In this document: positions 61,301-64,000 of the stretch, piece by piece
How the letters are laid out: every line of letters starts with the position of its first letter
How positions within the stretch are numbered: the first letter of the stretch is position 1
Source: Thuidium tamariscinum
Taxonomy: Eukaryota; Streptophyta; Bryopsida; Hypnales; Thuidiaceae
Direction of reading: 5' to 3'
Assembly (NCBI GenBank): GCA_947034885.2
Contig: OX344758.2
Span: 21,541,067-21,605,066, forward strand
DNA: 64,000 nt
The notes under the pieces: generated by a model
Told to the model about the DNA's origin: nothing
Database searches by the model: none
Seen by the model: only the letters and a program-made list of their open reading frames with translations
Translations under genes and position numbers: made by a program

Positions 61301-63646
61301 AACACCAGCACTGAAGTAAACATGGCATAATGTATTGATCTAGCATCGAAAGTCGTAAGATATTCCTAATAAAGAGCAAAGACTGAACACCCTGGCACAT
61401 TCGTTTTAATGCAAAACAAGTTCAAAGAACATTTCAATCTGAATATCTGACGTGTACAAATGCCCTGAAAAAAATATTACTAACTCGTTAGACTTTCATT
61501 CGTACTCTGCGAAAAATTCGAGTGGCATTCACAAACTCTTAAACATTTTGCGATGCCTGACAGAAAAGAATTCTATTCGACGTACGGTGTGGCAGATGCT
61601 CCAAGCTCCGAGTCAACTTGCGGCGACACGCCTTCAATCTGCTCATTGACGGTAGAGGTTTCTGAAGAAACTTTCTCACTTGCACTCTCCTTCTGCCGTT
61701 GCCACAGAAAGGCTACGGACGTAGCAGCTTTGGCCTTGTCTAAGGCGATAGCAGCCCTTGTAGCTGCCTCTGCTTTGGCTTTCCTCGCTTTCTCAACTAT
61801 GATTTCTGCATCAATAAAGCAAATCTAAATATTAATGCAGACCTTGCAACTATGCATGGGACCACTGGGCTTGACGAGACCCAACTCCAACTCTAGAAAA
61901 GGTTGATCACTGTAGAAGCCTAATCTGATCTAACAGTGAAGTCCGTAGACCTTTCAAATTTCATCGCATTAATAGGTGCTATTCCCAAGAATACCTCCCA
62001 AGAAAACCGCCAGAGGTGTTATGTCAAATGATAATTCAGCACTCTGGAAAACTAAAAACGGTGGCTGAAAGATCAAATCTGACTACTGAGCCACAAAATT
62101 GATGCCTACTTCTGCCATGGCCAGCGGAATGTTCGTCCCTGAGATTTTGCAATAAATTCATTATCCTTGGCATCCTCTACTATCATCTTTCTTTTATAGT
62201 GCGATGGCTTCTGCATCTTCTGCTGCCTTGGTTTCATTTAATTCTTGAGTTGCACTACCTTTTTCAGCTTGAGCTTCTGCTTCCGCTTTGGCCCTGGCTT
62301 TGTTTTCTTCTTGAGTTACACGATCTCTTTCAACTTTTGCTTTTGCTTTTGCTTCCGCATCCGCTTTGGCCCTGGCTTCGTTTTCTTCTCGAGAAACACG
62401 ATCTCTTTCAGCTTTAGCTTTTGCTTCCGCTTCCGCTTTGGCCCTGGCTTCGTTTTCTTCTCGAGTAACACGATCTTTTTCAGCTTGGGCCTTAGTTTCT
62501 GCTTCCACTTTGGCCTTGGCTTCATTTCCCAGCTTGGCCGTTTCTTGTTTTTTATCGCGCTCTTCCACCTCTTTTTCATTCGCTTCTTCTTGTTGTTTAG
62601 CGAGGCGGTCCGTCTCTGCAGACTTTTTTGCCGCCCTATCTTCTGTAATTCGCAGGAGAAGTTTAGGATGTATAAGATCCGCAATGAAGACAAGATAATT
62701 CTTCCATTTCACAGAGTTCTACTCGTTAGTTAAGTTTGTCCTACTTTGTAACAACAGAAAAGATGAAAGAAAAAGGCAGTAAGTAAAGACTATAGAGTAC
62801 TTCGCAGAGTAGAGTTCTAAGAGAAGAATAGCGCAAAAAAAGAGGCGTAAAATCTATATTACGATGTTAACTTACCTGCTTCTTTGAGTTTGGCAGCTTG
62901 TAACGCTTTGAACTGAAGACCTTTCTCGGGTTTAGAACTCGTAGATTCGACAAGTGTCTTCTTTTCTGCCACGGGCGTCTTTTCAGTAGCTGCAAGAGTC
63001 TTCCGCTCAACGTCAAATTCTGCAGACGCAGCCTCCAGAATCTCCCTCTTATCCTTCTCGCTCAATCTTTACAAAGGCAAACCAGGAATTTGTCCATTGG
63101 TCTCAATGTGAAACTCGTGCAAGCTCACGGATGGAAGCATAAGACCAAAAGAGTAGGACTTTCGATCTAAAGCTAATTCTCTAATAGCACAGATTGATAA
63201 TAGGAAAAAGTTATGAACTACGAGGCATACGCACGCATAGACCTTCGGTATTAACAATCGCGGCCTACTGTCTTCTCTTACCTGCGTGCTTGACGCGCAG
63301 CCACTGCAATTGCATTTTCAAGAGCTTTAGCTTTTTTGGCTTCCCGCGCAGCTGTACGTGCTTGGACCTGCAAATCTGCCGTCCTCTTCTCCAGCTGTGC
63401 CTTCAACGATAAAGCTTCATCGACCTTCCTCCTGGCGTCTTCCTCCTCTTCGCGAGCTGCTAGAAGATCACGCTCATACCGAGCAAGCAACTCCTTTTTC
63501 TTCTTTTCAGCTGCTTCAGCTGCTCTTCTACTCTTCTCCTGCAGGTCTTTCTTCCTCTTCTCTTCTGCTTCAGCTTCTTTTTGAGACTTATCCCGCAAGT
63601 TTTTTTCCCTCCTTTCTTCCGCTTGAGCTAATTTTTTAGACTTTTC
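58325..63646 (-). CDS. Coiled-coil protein made of repeated exon cassettes (5' end beyond the readable part)
   Basis: Family not recognised. Exons on the minus strand: 63282-63646, 62876-63066, 62259-62642, 61586-61805, 61173-61285, 60542-60688, 60067-60286, 59644-59756, 59345-59491, 58960-59179, 58621-58736 and 58325-58461. Phases join through all twelve, giving 790 residues and a stop. The first three exons encode a Lys/Glu/Ala-rich helix (EKRKKDLQEKSRRAAEAAEK; EARAKAEAEAKAKAERDRVS), a coiled coil or single charged helix. The rest is cassettes B-C, A-B-C, A-B-C, then a tail (GEALDSTGVSNVVGDDEEGS). A holds EASLESRDSETSPLPSVPAI, B holds EKARxAKxEAATRAAIALEK and FxWPWQK, C holds SEGTAKSEDSSEQPS. 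Acidic and probably soluble. No start codon was found; the model begins at the acceptor at 63646. Confidence 0.8.
58621..61805 (-). repeat. Tandemly duplicated three-exon cassettes with their introns
   Basis: Exon B is 220 bp in all three copies (61586-61805, 60067-60286, 58960-59179); exon C is 113, 113 and 116 bp (61173-61285, 59644-59756, 58621-58736); exon A is 147 bp in both copies (60542-60688, 59345-59491). Every exon is entered in phase 1 or 2 in a way that lets cassettes be added or lost without a frameshift. Intron sequence is copied too, for example TTTTGCGATGCCTGACAGAA after each B. The first cassette lacks A. Confidence 0.9.
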
Positions 63647-64000
63647 CTGTAAGTGCTACTCTCTTGATCAGTACCTGGAGAAGTATGTCTCACAAGTTCA
63701 TAAGTGAAACTTAGCACACGTCTGAATGACTGAAAATGAATAAAGAGTCGAATGGACAACTCAGGGACACGGAGGTTGAAGAAAATTTCAATTTTTGACA
63801 TATTTTCGCTACGTTCGGCCATCACAGCCTAGATGACTAGCTCACTGCACCTCACACTTCCTTGCAGAAAAACTGTCTATGTATATCCATTTATCATTTT
63901 TCCAAATCACACGAGAGGCTACAAACATGATTTTCGAAAGCGGTGCCGTGTGAATTTTGAACCCTCGCCCATAATCTTTCTAACTTTCGATTGCTTTCAC
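63647..64000 (-). other. Upstream part of the right-edge gene, not resolved
   Basis: On the gene strand this precedes the exon at 63282-63646. It contains an ATG at about 63823 (ATGGCCGAACG) but I see no exon that joins in frame. The first exon or exons probably lie beyond the window. Confidence 0.4.

Noticed and set aside
62199..62733. Long plus-strand open frames (110-162 codons) rich in Ser, Phe and Leu
   Set aside because: They are the antisense of the Lys/Glu/Ala-rich exon at 62259-62642, whose codons give few stops on the other strand. The minus strand has splice sites and phases that fit.

Overview
The window looks like nuclear DNA of a green plant (streptophyte), probably an early-diverging land plant such as a moss or liverwort; that placement is inference. 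The signs are protein genes broken by GT-AG introns, plant-type proteins (a fused allantoin synthase, an oil-body-associated protein, a CCTIL-ended YKT6), TTTAGGG-type promoter boxes, and long AT-rich intergenic DNA full of small, old transposons. I see no bacterial operon, rRNA or tRNA gene, CRISPR array or organelle gene.

Six spliced genes can be read. Five are on the minus strand: ribosomal protein eL13 (2973-4880), an oil-body-associated protein (9676-11591), a single-pass membrane protein I do not recognise (22794-24136), allantoin synthase (40294-43426), and a long coiled-coil gene at the right edge built from repeated exon cassettes (58325-63646, 5' end missing). One is on the plus strand: the R-SNARE YKT6 (50907-52627). 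In all of them the exon phases join without a break. They are unrelated housekeeping or metabolic genes with no common pathway. An orphan first exon with a mitochondrial-presequence look lies at 12500-12581.

Between the genes the DNA is mostly small inverted-repeat elements and old duplicated blocks. Families seen: (i) elements with CCCC...GGGG termini flanked by TTAA (1261-2276, 6976-7618, 18154-19077, 19692-20619, diverged copy 30156-31108); (ii) elements with GGTRG...CYACC termini, some also flanked by TTAA (20867-21137, 25777-26159, 28193-28569, 29555-29921, 32488-32734, 33908-34678, 53769-55044); (iii) GC-richer elements ending in CATAAGAGG or ATTAGGAGG (29228-29519, 45407-45675, 49028-49353, 53999-54296, 54316-54679, 56082-56320); (iv) foldback elements with CACTA ends (817-1125, 16212-16423, and a longer one at 39230-40167); (v) a TIR family at 5428-5685 and 27192-27764, the second split by a tRNA-derived SINE with a clean 14-bp target duplication; (vi) a family at 13131-13408 and 53817-54781. 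A three-level nest of elements lies at 53769-55044, a ~177-bp tandem satellite at 56395-57066, and a decayed LINE fragment at 48268-48642.

The points most worth a second look are the cassette-duplicated gene with GC-AG introns in both copies of one cassette, the piggyBac-like TTAA elements, and the SINE with three tandem tails.
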